From NCBI GenBank assembly GCA_014218235.1, contig JACBKR010003947.1, forward strand, positions 62,001 through 126,000: a stretch of 64,000 nucleotides of DNA. Direction: 5' to 3'. The translations under genes were made by a program, and so were the position numbers. The stretch is from Colocasia esculenta. Lineage: Eukaryota; Streptophyta; Magnoliopsida; Alismatales; Araceae. Within the stretch, counting starts at the first letter, position 1; each line of letters opens with the position of its first letter. The notes beneath the pieces were generated by a model that searched no databases, had not been told where the DNA came from, and worked only from the letters and a program-made list of their open reading frames with translations. Below, one piece after another: positions 47,201-59,200 of the stretch.

Positions 47201-50200
47201 CCTCCATATCGAGCAAGACTCTATGGGTATGCACATTTAGATGCATATGTTCTCCCCGCCCATCGAGCAAGACTCTGGGATGGTGGATTTTGTGCTTATA
47301 TGTATGTGTTTCTTAGAGGAGACTCTGCCCAAACGGAGGTTCTGCTCAAGAACATATTCGTATATTCACAAATTTGTGTTCTTATGTATATGTTTATTAA
47401 AGGAGACTCTGCCCAAGCGGAGATTCTGCCCAAGAACATATATATAAAATTACAAATTTGTAATTATACCTATATGTCTCTTGTGAAGAATTCTGCCTAA
47501 GCAAAATCTCTTTCCAGGAACATATCCATATAACTACAAACCCGTGTTTATATGTATATGTTTCTTAGAGGAGACTCTGCCCAAGCGAATGTTCTGCCCG
47601 AGAACATATCCGTATATTCACAAATTTGTGTTCTTATGTATATGTTTCTTAGAGGAGACTCTGCCCAAGCAAAGACTCTGTCTAAGAATATATCCATAGA
47701 ATTGCAAATTTGTGCTTATACGTGTATGTTTCTTAGGAGAGCTCTGTCTAGGCAAAAGCTTCCTCCAAGTTCATATCCGTATAATCACAATCCCGTGTTT
47801 ATACATATCTTTCTTAGAGGAGACTCTGCCCAAATGGAGTTTCCGCCCGAGGACATATTTATATAATCACAAATTTGCATCCATATGTATATATTTCCCA
47901 AAAAGGGACTCTGCGCAAGTGGAGGTACTTTTTACCGGGTACTCTGCTCAAACAGAGATGTCGCCCGAGAATATATTCATAAACTGCAAATTTGTGTTTA
48001 TATACACATATGTTCCTTAGAGGAAGTTCCCTTTAAATGGAGATTCTGCCTAATATATAATCACAAATTTGCATCCATATGCATATATTTCTCAAAAAGG
48101 GACTCTGCGCAAGCGGAGGTATCTTTTACCGGGTACTCTGCTCAACAGAGATGCCGCCCAAGAATATATTCATAAACTGCAAATTTGTGTTTATATACAT
48201 ATATATTCCTTAGAGGAAGTTCCTTTGAATGGAGATTCTGTCTGAGGATATACTTATATAATCATAAATTTGCATTCATATGCATATACTTCTCAAAAGG
48301 GATTCTGCCCAAGCAGAGGCACCTTTTACCGGGTACCCTGTTCAAACAGAGATGTCGCTCGAGAATATATTCATAAATGGCAAATTTATGTTTATACACA
48401 TATATGCTCCTCAGGGGAAATTCCCTTCAAGCAAAGGTTCTCCCAAGAACATGTTTATATAATCACACGTTCATATGAATATATTTCCATGAGGACACTC
48501 TACCTAAGCGGAGACTTTGCCAAAATATATATCCACATAGTCATAATATTGTGTTGATATGTATACATTTCAACAAAAGAAAAGAAAAAAAAAGAGATAA
48601 GGACTCTGCTCAAGCGGCTGTCCAATGGAAATATATACACATACTCAAAAAATTGTATCCATGTGGACAGTTTTCGGGAAGAAACTGCAGTTGACAAAGA
48701 CCCTCACGGAGATATATCCATATGTTCTCCGAGATCATATTCACACGAGCAAGAAATGAGGAGAAAAGAAATTCTACCTCAATCCGGACTCTTCCCAAAA
48801 TATGCTGCGGGAAAGCCTCATATTAAAAAATTGGCACAGCAATCCTTCTAATATGGAAACATTACTCCAAATCACAATACCTCCCAAATTCAGAATAAAA
48901 TTCACGGGTATATACCCGTTCACAATGATAATCCTCATGTTTTCCAAATAAAATTTTCAATCAACCAAAATGCTCCTTTGTCAAAGAAAAAAAAGGAGAA
49001 AAGAAAAGAAACCCCAAAAAGGTTCACGGGTATATACCTGTTCTTTTCTAAAATCATACTTTGGACTCCAAAATGGCAGTCACATCATTTCAAAATGATA
49101 TACTCAAGCAAAAGCATTTCAAAGTAATAAAATGGAAAATATCATGATTAGGATTTTCTAAAAAAGTGCATATTGTCTCATCCTTTGCTATGAATGGTAT
49201 TCGGGTTAAAACTGGTATTAAATAATACCAAGAGCTTTTAACTCGATGTAAATGTAACATCGATTCCGATCGATGGAGACAGATGTCCAGCACATGCTAC
49301 CTTAATTGCCTGATGAGTATAGACACAGGACTCAAGGGGTTCAGGTTAAAAAACGGCGCACCCGACCGCTCCACGGACACCATACCTGTCCGCTCCACGG
49401 ACACCATACCCGTCCGTTCCACGGACATCATACCCGTCCGTAGACACCACACTCGTCCGTTCTACGGACACCCCGAAATTCTTTCTCCGCATCGAGCAAA
49501 CTCTTTCTTCTGTCTATTAGACAGGCTGGCACGCCCCGCATATACAAAAATTCAAAATATGCGAAATGAATGAATACATGAATAAATGAATAAATGAAAC
49601 GAAATACAAATGAATGAATAAGAATTGAATGATGAAAAAATCCCGTGTCAACAGGAGGCCAAGTGAGAAGAGGGACAAGAGCTCCCCAATAGGTTGATGC
49701 CCAATGGGTTGATGCCAATTGGTTTTGCCAAGTGGTTCATGCCCAATGGAAGGAGCCCCTCCCATCCTTTTATAGAAATTGGATGGGGGGAGGAAGGGAA
49801 CCGGGCTCTTGGACCGGAGGTACCCACCTCCGGTGGGTTGGAGGGGGTACCGGAGGTACCCCCCTCCGGTCTGGGAAGAGGGGTAACCGGAGCCCCCCCA
49901 CCTCCGGTTGGAGAGTGGGGGTGGGGGGGGGGGGGGTGGGGCGCTACCGGAGGCACCCCCCTCCTGTTGGGACAGACTGGAAGGGGGGGGGGTGCCTCCA
50001 GTTGGGCTCAACCGGAGGTACCCCACCTCCTCTGGTTGGGCTTCCAACCGGAGGTACCCCCACCTCTGGTTGGACTCCAACCGGAGGTGCGAGGGGGCAT
50101 GGGCCCTCTCCTCCCTCTATAAAAGGACGGGTGTCCCTCATGCCCCACCTCCATCCAAGGACAAAAGGGGGTATTTTTGTAATTTTTGGACATTCTAGGG

Positions 50201-53200
50201 GTATTTTTGCAAAGGGAAATTTTCTGGGGTATTTTTGTAGAAGGTGAGTTTTCATGGGTTTTTGTGTAATTTGGTGGGTTTGGTGGATTTGATGGATTTT
50301 GGGGAATTTTTTTGTTCTAATTTGGGGGTTTGGGTGGATTTTTGGATTTTGGGAATTGGGGTTTGTGTGGGGTAATTTCTAGATTTGTTCCAAGGATTTT
50401 GATGGATTTTTGGCCTTTGTGGCATGTTTGGGACTTTGGGTATTTTGGGTTTTGGCATTTTCGAGATTTGGCCCTTTGTGGCTTTTCTGGATTTCTTGGG
50501 GGTTTGTGGGTTTTGGGCCATTTCTGGAGGTTGAGGACTTGTGGGTTTTTTTGGCTTGTTTGGGCCATTTCCCTTTGCCTCACATGGACGCAGTTTTATA
50601 CCGTTTGTCTACGGAGAATTGGCTTTTATGGTAAAAATAAATGTCTGTTAATTTCACAGACAGATAATTTTTACGACCAACAACATGTAATTAACCCTAT
50701 TTAATATGACTGCATGAACAAAATGTTTCAATACTGAAGTGATAAAATTTACCATGTTTCTGAAAATGCAGGTGTGGATCACATGACCACTGGCTTTATG
50801 CTCTAGATTATGCGAAGCGATGTTGTGTTTACAAGATATCATGTGGTGGAAGCCCTTATGGTTCGCCATCTATAGATATGGTTTGTCATTTTATTATGTT
50901 CTGTTGTTTATTGTATTAGCTCTATATCTTATTCTTTCCATTTCTCTTCCACTCTCTTTTTGTTTCTCATAGTTGATCTGCTAACATTTTAAAGTATTTT
51001 CAATTTATGATTCTCTTTTTGTCAAAGTTACTGAACTTTTGGATCTGCTAGTTTTCAAAAAACTTCCTGCTTAAATGATTAAGTTCCTGGAGATATCTAG
51101 TATTTTCACAAATAGCTGCATTTTACATCTTTCTTTCGGGAAATTATTCCGAGATAGAAATCTTAAGGTTGTAATATAAACTTGTGCCCTTTTCTTAAAT
51201 TGTTCTTTAAGTTTGGGCAACTTCTTACGTGCCAACCAAAGCATCAATGCCCAGTTCGAACCTTTGCTTGTTTCTTTCTTATTTGTGCAATTTAAAGATT
51301 ATACTTGGTCTTCCACAAAACATTTTTAGTTTATAATTGGTGCATCTTCTGATTAGAAGTGTTGAGCTTCCCTAAGTTTCAGGCCAGTTATTTAAGGGAT
51401 GGATTCTAGGCCTCAAAGCACATTACGAGCCTTTTCATTTTTCACCACGTCCTGGCTTCCAAACAAAAGCTGCAAACCGAGGAAAACAGGGTCATTGGTG
51501 TTTCTGTTACTGGACCCATATTCTGAGGGTTGGGGTTTCACAGAAGAGTGGAGTAACAAAGATGCTGATCATAAAAAGATCCTAGCATACTTATTGCATC
51601 TAACCAACCATAGATACATGGAATAAGGCCCACGATGATGGTGAGGATTATGTTCGAATGAAAAGTTTTACTTGGCCACAGTCAATGTAGGTATTGACCA
51701 TGCCAGTCGAGATATTTTCTAATCTGTCAGTGATCCCTTCTTGCATAATATTATGCTATTGTAAATGGAGGACTCTCTTCGTTCTTCACTGTTCAATTTT
51801 ATGAGATAGATGGTGTTCCTGTTGGTAAGAGTATCTAACCAGGGTTTTGTTTGGTAGGCACGGAACATGATATATGTAGCATCTACTAGTGGACGTGTGA
51901 CAGCTATATCAGTGGAGGTATGGTTTTGTGACTCATTAAACCAATTAGCTACATTAGGAATAAAAGGTTGGAATTTTCACTATTTCTATAGATTTCCTAT
52001 TCTTTTTTTTTTGAAAGTGGATGGTACCAGTACCACATGTTTATTAAAGAGAAAGAAAATATAATGTACAACTGGGACACACCAAGAAACCCCACCCCAC
52101 TCTGAATACAAGGAGAATCACTAACTCCCCAAAAGCCAAACCACCATGACCAAAAAGTACAGTCCATCCGTGTACTCAAGCACCACACAGCACCAAAATA
52201 GCATGCTCATGACGAGAAATTCTCAAGAAAGCTCCACAAAGTCGCATGTAGTAGCAACCCAAGCACCGTTCCCCTTTGACTATGCTCCTACGAACTCCCA
52301 TGAGATGGCACTCCCAAACCCTTTCCATTACCTAAAGCACAACCACGTCGTACACTTTAACCCCTTCTTATTCTTTATTATTTATTCTTGAACTGCATAC
52401 ATTGTGACCTTCCAAAAAGCACTGCATATGTTGTGGATTTGTTCTTCTTCATCAATTACGATGTATTATCTTTCATTTTAACTGACATACAATTTCATGT
52501 TACACGAATACATTCAGGTCTTGAGTTGCGTGATGTTCTAGGATATTTTGTTCTCTGCCTCAGCATGTGTCACATTTCTTTGTCTGATCAAGCATTAATT
52601 GATGCCCTAAGGTCCCTGAACATGGATGAAAGTTGTCTCGTTCTTTTTGCTTTTACTTTTACTGATTGCATGGGATGTTTTGCAGAATACTGTTGAACTC
52701 GGAAATTTCTGATGAAATTACAACTTGCTCGGAAATTATTTTCAGAATAGTTTAATGTGGCAATAAAGGTTTAAGAACTCACCCAGAAAGTCGTAAATCC
52801 CCAAAGAACCACCCCAGACACATCTCCTGATTTTCGGGATGAATGTATTCAGATCCTGCTACTCTGGATTTCCAGGGTAAACAAATAGCAACAGGAATAG
52901 TCCGCTGGAAGTTTTTGTTCTGAGTTAATTCAGATAGTTCGAGGGTGAAAGGAACCTTTGCTGCAAAAGACCTGTGTGCTCAACGCGCCTTATGAAAATC
53001 CCGGTGGAGACTGTCTACGAAAGATGCCCTGGATCGGAGATTGTCCAGCAATCATGATGCCGTGACAAAATCCCGGTCGACGAAATGGCGTCGAGGTCGG
53101 GTAGAAAACTGACAAACAGACTAAACTCCAAGTGCCAGCTCTATGTAACAATGGGTAAGCGTTGAGGGGCCTACTATTTTAAAGAGAGCCATGCGGACCA

Positions 53201-56200
53201 CCCTAGGTCCGTCCCCCCCCCCCCCCCCCCGGGCAGGTAAACCCCACTGAGGGTACCCCACCCTCGGGTGGGGTTTCCACGCACGGGGTCCCCCTCGGTG
53301 GGGATTCCCACTGAGGCCCCCCTATCACCGAGGGGACCCTCCCTCGGTGGGGTTCTCCGACCCGTAGGAAGGGCCCTTGGCTCAGTTTTCTCTATGCATT
53401 AAAAAATAAAAAAATCTTCAAACTTACCAGAGGGAATCTTTGGCGCAAGAAAGTGGCCGAGGGTCCCCTGCTTCTCCCCTTCAACTCCTAGATAAGGAGG
53501 GCAAGGGGGAACTGGGGAAGGCCAAAGGACACACAGTGACAGTGCTTCCATGCAGGAGAACTCAAGAGGAGCAGTGCAAGGAGGAGCTTGGAGTTGTCTG
53601 TCTGTTGGTAAAAGATCCTGAGAGGGCCACGCAGGTCTATCTCAAACTCTTGGGCTTTTTACAAATAAGTCCCCATGAGTCTGTATTTGATAATAACACA
53701 AATGAGGGGGAGCCCATGTATCAGTGCAAGAATTCAATGTGTTGGAATAACAAAAATGGTTTTGTTTGTTCACTCTTCAAGACTTTGCAAGGATGTATAA
53801 ATTGCAATATGACTCTGTTTAAGAGAGAATTGTGAATATATCCCTGCTAAAAGGAAATTGCGAATGCACCCCCTATTTAGCAGAATATTACAAACAACCT
53901 TAGGCAGATTGTAAATCAATCCCCTATTGTACTATGAAATTTGATGATCACAAAATACTAGGTACGTCAATAAGAATTGGTAAGTTAATATGGATCATGT
54001 GTATGATAATTTCATATTTATATTGAGGGTCTAACATGTGTGCTAAATATGCAGAAAATAGATAGCAAAGGTCTAGTCAGAATCGACAAATGCAAGTTGG
54101 TCGATCGAACTTTGACAATCGATTGACCGAACCTATTCTAGAGACTAGAAGAGTAGCCAAGTTTCAATCGGTCGACCGAACTCTGTGTTTCAATCAACCG
54201 ATCTTCCTAAAGCCCAACCATCAGCAGGTTAAGACCAATTGACGGGGACTGTGACTCGTGACGGACGTGGAACGGACTCGAGACTGCAGACACAACGATA
54301 TCGACTTCAATTTTATTTTATTATGTATTTTTAATTTTTTTGTGGAGTTTGATCTAGTAAGATAGAATTAAAAGTTTAATTTCAAGACAAGTAAAGCTTA
54401 TTTGTAGATGTGGGATAGGTTGGTATTTTGTCATTTGTACTGGGGATATTTTGGTCTAGTGGGTAGATGAACAGTAGGGTTTTATGGACTATCCTATATA
54501 TACTTTTGTATGAAGTCTTTTAGAGAGAAGAATAGAAAGGAGAAGAAGAATCAGAATGTTTCTTGGGGCAGAAGTTGCCTTGGACTGTGCCGCAGATCTC
54601 TCTCTCTCAACCCCCTCTTCTCCTCTCCCTGTCGTCTCTCCTCCTTCCCCCCTTCGTCTGCTTTCTCTCCTCTCCCCTTTGTGATCTCTGATCTCTCTCT
54701 CGTTTCCCTCTCTCTTGCTCACCTCTGCTCTCCCTCTCCCTCCCGGTTCCCTCTCTCCCCTGCCTCCCCTTCCTCCCTGTGCAAAACCCCCCGTCCCTGT
54801 TCTTCCCTCTCCACCCCCAGACCCCAGCGCGAACCCCTCCCTGTTCTCCCTCTCACCTCCCTCCCCCGTACACCTCTTCCCCCGGTTTCCCACTCCCTGT
54901 TTCCCCCCCCTCCCCGTTCGCGCCGCCTCCTCCCAGTTCCGGAGCCCCGCGCCGCTCACCCCCTGCGCCGCCACCCCCGCACCGTGCTCCCCCGCGTCCG
55001 GAAGCCCCAACGTCGGCCTTCCCCGCTTTAGAGCCCCTCGCGGCTGCACCCGCGGACCCCGCGCCAGTCGCGCCGGGCCCCCACGGACGGCTCCGTCACC
55101 TCTACAGGCGCACACCCCGCCACTTCCTCCCTCACTTTGTCTGCGGCCCTCCCTCTCTTTCCTGATGACCCCCTCCGTCACAGGTGTCCCCTACCACCGG
55201 CAGCGCCCGCTCTTCGCCGCGCAGCGCCTTCCCTGCGCACACCTGCGACACTCTCCACCTCGCCGCGCCGCCGCTGTCCGCGATGGGGACTCGCCGTGGG
55301 CCCTCCATCGCCCTCACCCTTGCACCGGACGCCCTAGGTAGCAGGAACCACCCTGGCCTCCTTCTGCCAGACACCTCCAAGCGGCGCCCCTGCTCGGCTT
55401 CGTCCCCGAGCCCCCCCCTCCTTTGCTGCAGCTGAGCTCCCCGCGCCGCTCAGCTTCTCTGCGCGGTCCGCCGGTCCCCTGCTCGCAGACCTCCCTCGCC
55501 GCGCCGCCGAACTCCCTGGTCCATCAGGGGTGGTCAGCCTCATCGAAGCCAACACCCCTGCATGTCGGCCGCCAGGTCAGAGTTTCGCTCTTCTGCAGAT
55601 TCGTCCCGCATCACCAATTGCTCGACTGAGGACTGATTTCTACTCGACCGAATCGCAGTCCAGAGCGATAGGTTTCCTTGTTTGAGAAATCGATCGATCG
55701 AATTTTGATAATCGGTCGGCCGATCCTAGCTTCCAGAGGGATTGACTGCCAAACTTTTGAAAATTGGTCGATCGACTAGAGGAAATCGGTCTACCGATTC
55801 CGGCGATGTAGTTTCTAAATCTGAGAGGACTCCTTCCTCCACTAGGACTCTCACCGAGTCTCATTAAAGACACGATCTTTAAACTCCAATCTGTTTTGAA
55901 GTCCCAAGAAGAAGCCCCATTGTGCCAAGAAGGTTTTCATCAAGTTCTAGGGTTTTGAATGGGGTTCTGAAGGCTGTGTGCTGCAAGGTCTGAGTTCAAG
56001 TTCTTTGGCTAGTGTTCTGGTTCGTGGTGTTCCTGAGGATTGTTCAAGCCTTCAAGGGTTGTTCTACATCAAGTCACGTACAGGAGACGTTCTGAAGGAG
56101 TTCGTGCTGCGTTCTTCAGCGACGTACATTGTTCTACGACGACTCTTCACTGTTTGGACATGAGGGATTTCTTCACTACTGTGTTGATGTTTATATTCAT

Positions 56201-59200
56201 CTTGTCACGGGCGTATAGTGATTAAATTGTTTCTTATTGATCCATGTGTGTGCTTGGTTTGTGAGCATGTGAGTAGGTTTTGAGTCTTGTACCTGGAAAT
56301 AAAATTCGTGGTAGGTTTCTAGTTTTCTTGTACCCGTGAAACAAGAAACATGGTTGGGTCGGTGTTGTCCCAAGGAAGCGACCATGTGGAAGATTTGTAT
56401 ATTGTAACCATGAAACAAGATAGTGTGAGCTCCATTGTTGTGGAGGGTGGATGTAAGCACACGCACTATGTGGCCAAACCGCTTAAAAAACCCCTGTGTC
56501 AGTGTGGTTTGATTTTCATCACCTCTATCTCCATTCTACGCACACGTTAGGGATATTAGGTCTTGTGGGTTTCGTCTTAGGGTTTGTTTGTTTGGTTGTA
56601 AAATATATTTATAGAGAAAAAGTTTTGCAAGGAAAATATTTACAGAAAAATAAAAAATATAATTGCTCATTTGGTACCCACTTAAATGATTTTTCTAAAA
56701 GGATTTTTCTATGTTTGTTTTCTAGTAAAATATTTTTCAGAATAATTTTTAAAAAATAAAAAAGTATGCTCCGGGCGTCGACTACTTGGCATTGACCGTT
56801 GGTGACTAGCCACCGATTGTAGAGCTCCGGGCGTCAACCACTACGACTCCAAACGCCGAGCGTTGGCCCTAGCGCTGGTCGCCGAGCATCGGGCAACGAC
56901 TGCCGGGCGTCGAGCGCCAACCGCCAGACACTGATCATAGGTTGTTGGCAGTCGAGTGCCAGGGCTTTGGGCGTTGAACGCCATCCGCCGAGCGTCGGTT
57001 GTTCGGCGTTAGCCGCTAGTCAGTGGTCGTCGAGCACCGATTGTTGGGACCCTGCCACCAGCCACATAACTCCGGGTGTCGACCACCAGGGCGTTGAGTG
57101 CCGATCATCAACTGCCTAGCGTCGGGCGCCAGTCATCGACTGTGGGCCACTGGCTGGCACTGGTCGTTGAGTGTCGGGCGCCAGGTGTGGAGCGTCGACT
57201 GCCGATTGCCGGGTGTCAAGTGTCGATCGCGAGCCGCTGTCACTGTTCAATAGTCATCGGTCGCTGTCTTAGAGACGATAGTTGGCAGTGCAGAAGAGAG
57301 ACACTAAGAATGAGAGAGCAATGACTATAGTCTCGCACATGAAAGTTCTACTGAAAGAGAAATCGAGGAAAATTGCTTACAAGATCTCATCAAGGATGCC
57401 AAAATTTATGAATTTTAGGTAAAAAAATTTCATGAATTAACTTTTCAGGAGTACTAAATAAGTCATTGTATGAAGTTTTTCTTGAAAACGCTTTCTTACA
57501 TGAGATTTTATGATGAAATAAACAAGCCCTTAGTTTCTACTATTTTCCGTTGTGCACAATGATTTGTTTAACAAGTTAAAATTGTAGTAGGCGAATAATT
57601 TTTTTAATCAGACATCAAACAATTCACCCCTCCCCTCTTGGTTGATCATTGCACACGAATCATATCATCCCCAACATTTGGGGAAAGCTGCAAAGTGATC
57701 CCTATTTAGGGAGAAGTTGTAAATACGCCTTTCTACGATGAACCAAATGCTCTCTTTGTACAGTTACATGATATTCATAAAGTGCAAGGCTAAAGGCATT
57801 ATCAAAGGTCTTCGAGGTCGCCTCGCCTCGATGTAAATAAACATCGACTCCTGTCAGTGGAGACTGGAGAAGGGTCTAGTACACAAAATCCAAATTGCCT
57901 GATAAAATATCCGTGCAGAATAAATGCATCAAAATATAGGTGCAAGCGTCCAATAAATGAATATTTAAACTTCCCACATCAAGCAAAATTTAAATTTATC
58001 TGTAGATAGACTGGCACGCCCGCACCCAAAATGCATATCATTATTATACCCTCCTAAGAGGGGAAGATTCAGCGTGGTCCACAAATACTTTTGATTTTAA
58101 CATAACAATTACACTTAATAACTTCATGCCTTACATGTTCATTTCTTATCCTGCTATGATTTGGGAATGGAAATGAAACATGGTGGAATTGTGAAGATCA
58201 TGTACAAGCATGAGATCATCAGTCAGATATGGTGCGCACACAGGTGTATCATACTGTCTTATCATTATTTAGGGTAAATTATCATAAAGAGTGAGACTGT
58301 GAGATGAATGAAGCACAGGGGGGTGTAGAAAAGAGCCGAAGGGATTAGATTACAAATGATGGTTCCACATTGACTTACAAAATGAACTACCATGAATTGT
58401 CTGAGTCCAGGTCTGGGAAGGAATTGTGGGGCAATTCATGAATAATGCACCATTCAAGTTTCTATGCTGTGACTTGTCTGAGTCTAAGGCGTCGTTTGAC
58501 AACGCGGTTAAAAATGCAAAAATCGGCACAAAAGTCGCCGATGGAGCCCTGCTTTTGGTCAAATCCCGCCATTGCCTTCATTTCCAAAATCTGGAAAAGC
58601 AGCTAGAGACCCGCTTTTGAATTGAGGAGAGAGAAATGTGCCTTTCTCTCTATATCTCTCCTCCACCCAAAATCTCATCCGCACATCGCGCAAGTGTGCT
58701 TGGAAATGCTGCAGATCATGTCAAAGATTTTGGACCCAAAATCTCCCCCAAAAGTGTTCCCAACGACGCCTAAAGCCCAGATGAAAGTTGTGCCTAAAAG
58801 ATGCAGGTAGAGGATGGATCTACAAATCAAAGTACGTATTATGTTGAAACTTGAGCTCATTGAGTAGCCAGCCATTGGAATTTGTAGGAATGTTTGTTGG
58901 AGCAGTAGAGGGTGTTGTCTTGGAGTTAACAAGGGTAAAGTGACACTCTTTTACTGGTGGTTCAGTTTGGGAAGTTCCCTTTGACATGCCCCCATGTTGA
59001 CAATATCAGCAACGTTCCTGAGCAGTAGAGCTAGTAGAGTCTGAACGGCCTGACCTAGAAGGTTAAGTTAAGCTATGAGGATAAGTGGGGCAAGTTAAAG
59101 CAGCAAGCATATTCTTAGATGAAGGAGCCAAGGCATGTGCACAACTTCCCTCAACAGCAATATACTCAACAAGAGCATCATCTAGAGTGTCCAAAGGTAC

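Larger units (their letters stand above)
44971..50682. mobile_element. 5.7 kb TG...CA element, probable giant solo LTR
   Basis: Begins TGTCGGAAGCGG, ends ACGACCAACA, and is flanked by a perfect 5-bp duplication ACATG (44966-44970 and 50683-50687). The insertion splits the MULE right terminus, so both boundaries are confirmed independently. No gag, protease, reverse transcriptase or integrase frame is present, and I find no long terminal direct repeats. A very long solo LTR is the simplest reading; a non-autonomous element with decayed LTRs is the alternative. In order it holds a TATA-like site (45689), hairpin array 1 (46498-46790) with TATA boxes, an ~85-100 bp tandem array (47056-48640), a 28-bp array (49358-49475) and hairpin array 2 (49775-50100) with TATA boxes. 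Confidence 0.65.
43684..50697. mobile_element. Pack-MULE interrupted by a solo-LTR-like element
   Basis: Left terminus GGATTAATTACATATATACC. The right terminus is in two pieces: ...GGTATACATG (to 44970) and, after the inserted element, TAATTAACCC (50688-50697). Together they give an inverted repeat of at least 50 bp. A perfect 9-bp target duplication TATTTAATA flanks it (43675-43683 and 50698-50706). Without the insert the MULE is about 1297 bp. It carries no transposase but contains an inositol-oxygenase exon fragment (44205-44364) and a GC-rich interior, the definition of a Pack-MULE. Confidence 0.85.
41343..50771 (+). other. AAE19-like intron 9 (9.4 kb), transposon-filled
   Basis: The donor is GTACAT at 41343 and the acceptor AAAATGCAG ends at 50771. 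In order it contains the hAT/SINE nest (41691-42514), about 1.1 kb of plain intron, the Pack-MULE (43684-50697) and, within its right end, the 5.7 kb TG...CA element. The acceptor lies only 74 bp after the MULE. The host gene reads through in frame on both sides, so the insertions are tolerated. Confidence 0.75.
53942..57650 (+). mobile_element. Ty1/copia (SIRE/Maximus-like) LTR, probably solo, with inserts
   Basis: Begins near TTTGATGATCACAAAATACT, then AGGGTCTAACATGTGTGC and several GGTCGATCGA / GGTCGACCGAAC motifs. It has a TATA-like CCTATATATAC at about 54490 and ends with ATGTGGCCAAACCGC and CAATTCACCCCTCCCCTCTT near 57615-57640. From memory this order of landmarks is characteristic of SIRE/Maximus LTRs. 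No gag-pol is present. Exact ends and target duplication are uncertain. It contains a CpG-rich block (54590-55590) and the PIF-like element (56580-57529). Confidence 0.5.

Noticed and set aside
47198..48557. A repetitive protein with ~28-residue FLRGDSAQA units
   Set aside because: The frame slips between units and several frames are open in parallel; best explained by unit lengths near multiples of three.
47056..48640. CRISPR-like array
   Set aside because: Units are diverged and contiguous with no unique spacers, and the host is a plant; this is a tandem minisatellite.
44971..50682. Autonomous LTR retrotransposon
   Set aside because: No gag, protease, reverse transcriptase, RNase H or integrase frame in any orientation and no obvious pair of terminal direct repeats; solo LTR or non-autonomous element preferred.
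54489..55181. 230-aa frame on the minus strand and 208/173-aa frames on the + strand
   Set aside because: Low-complexity products of CT- and CG-rich DNA in an LTR; open on both strands at once, with no domain.
58489..58620. MITE terminus starting GGCGTCGTTTGACAACGCGG
   Set aside because: The sequence looks like a terminal repeat, but no matching inverted end or target duplication was found nearby.
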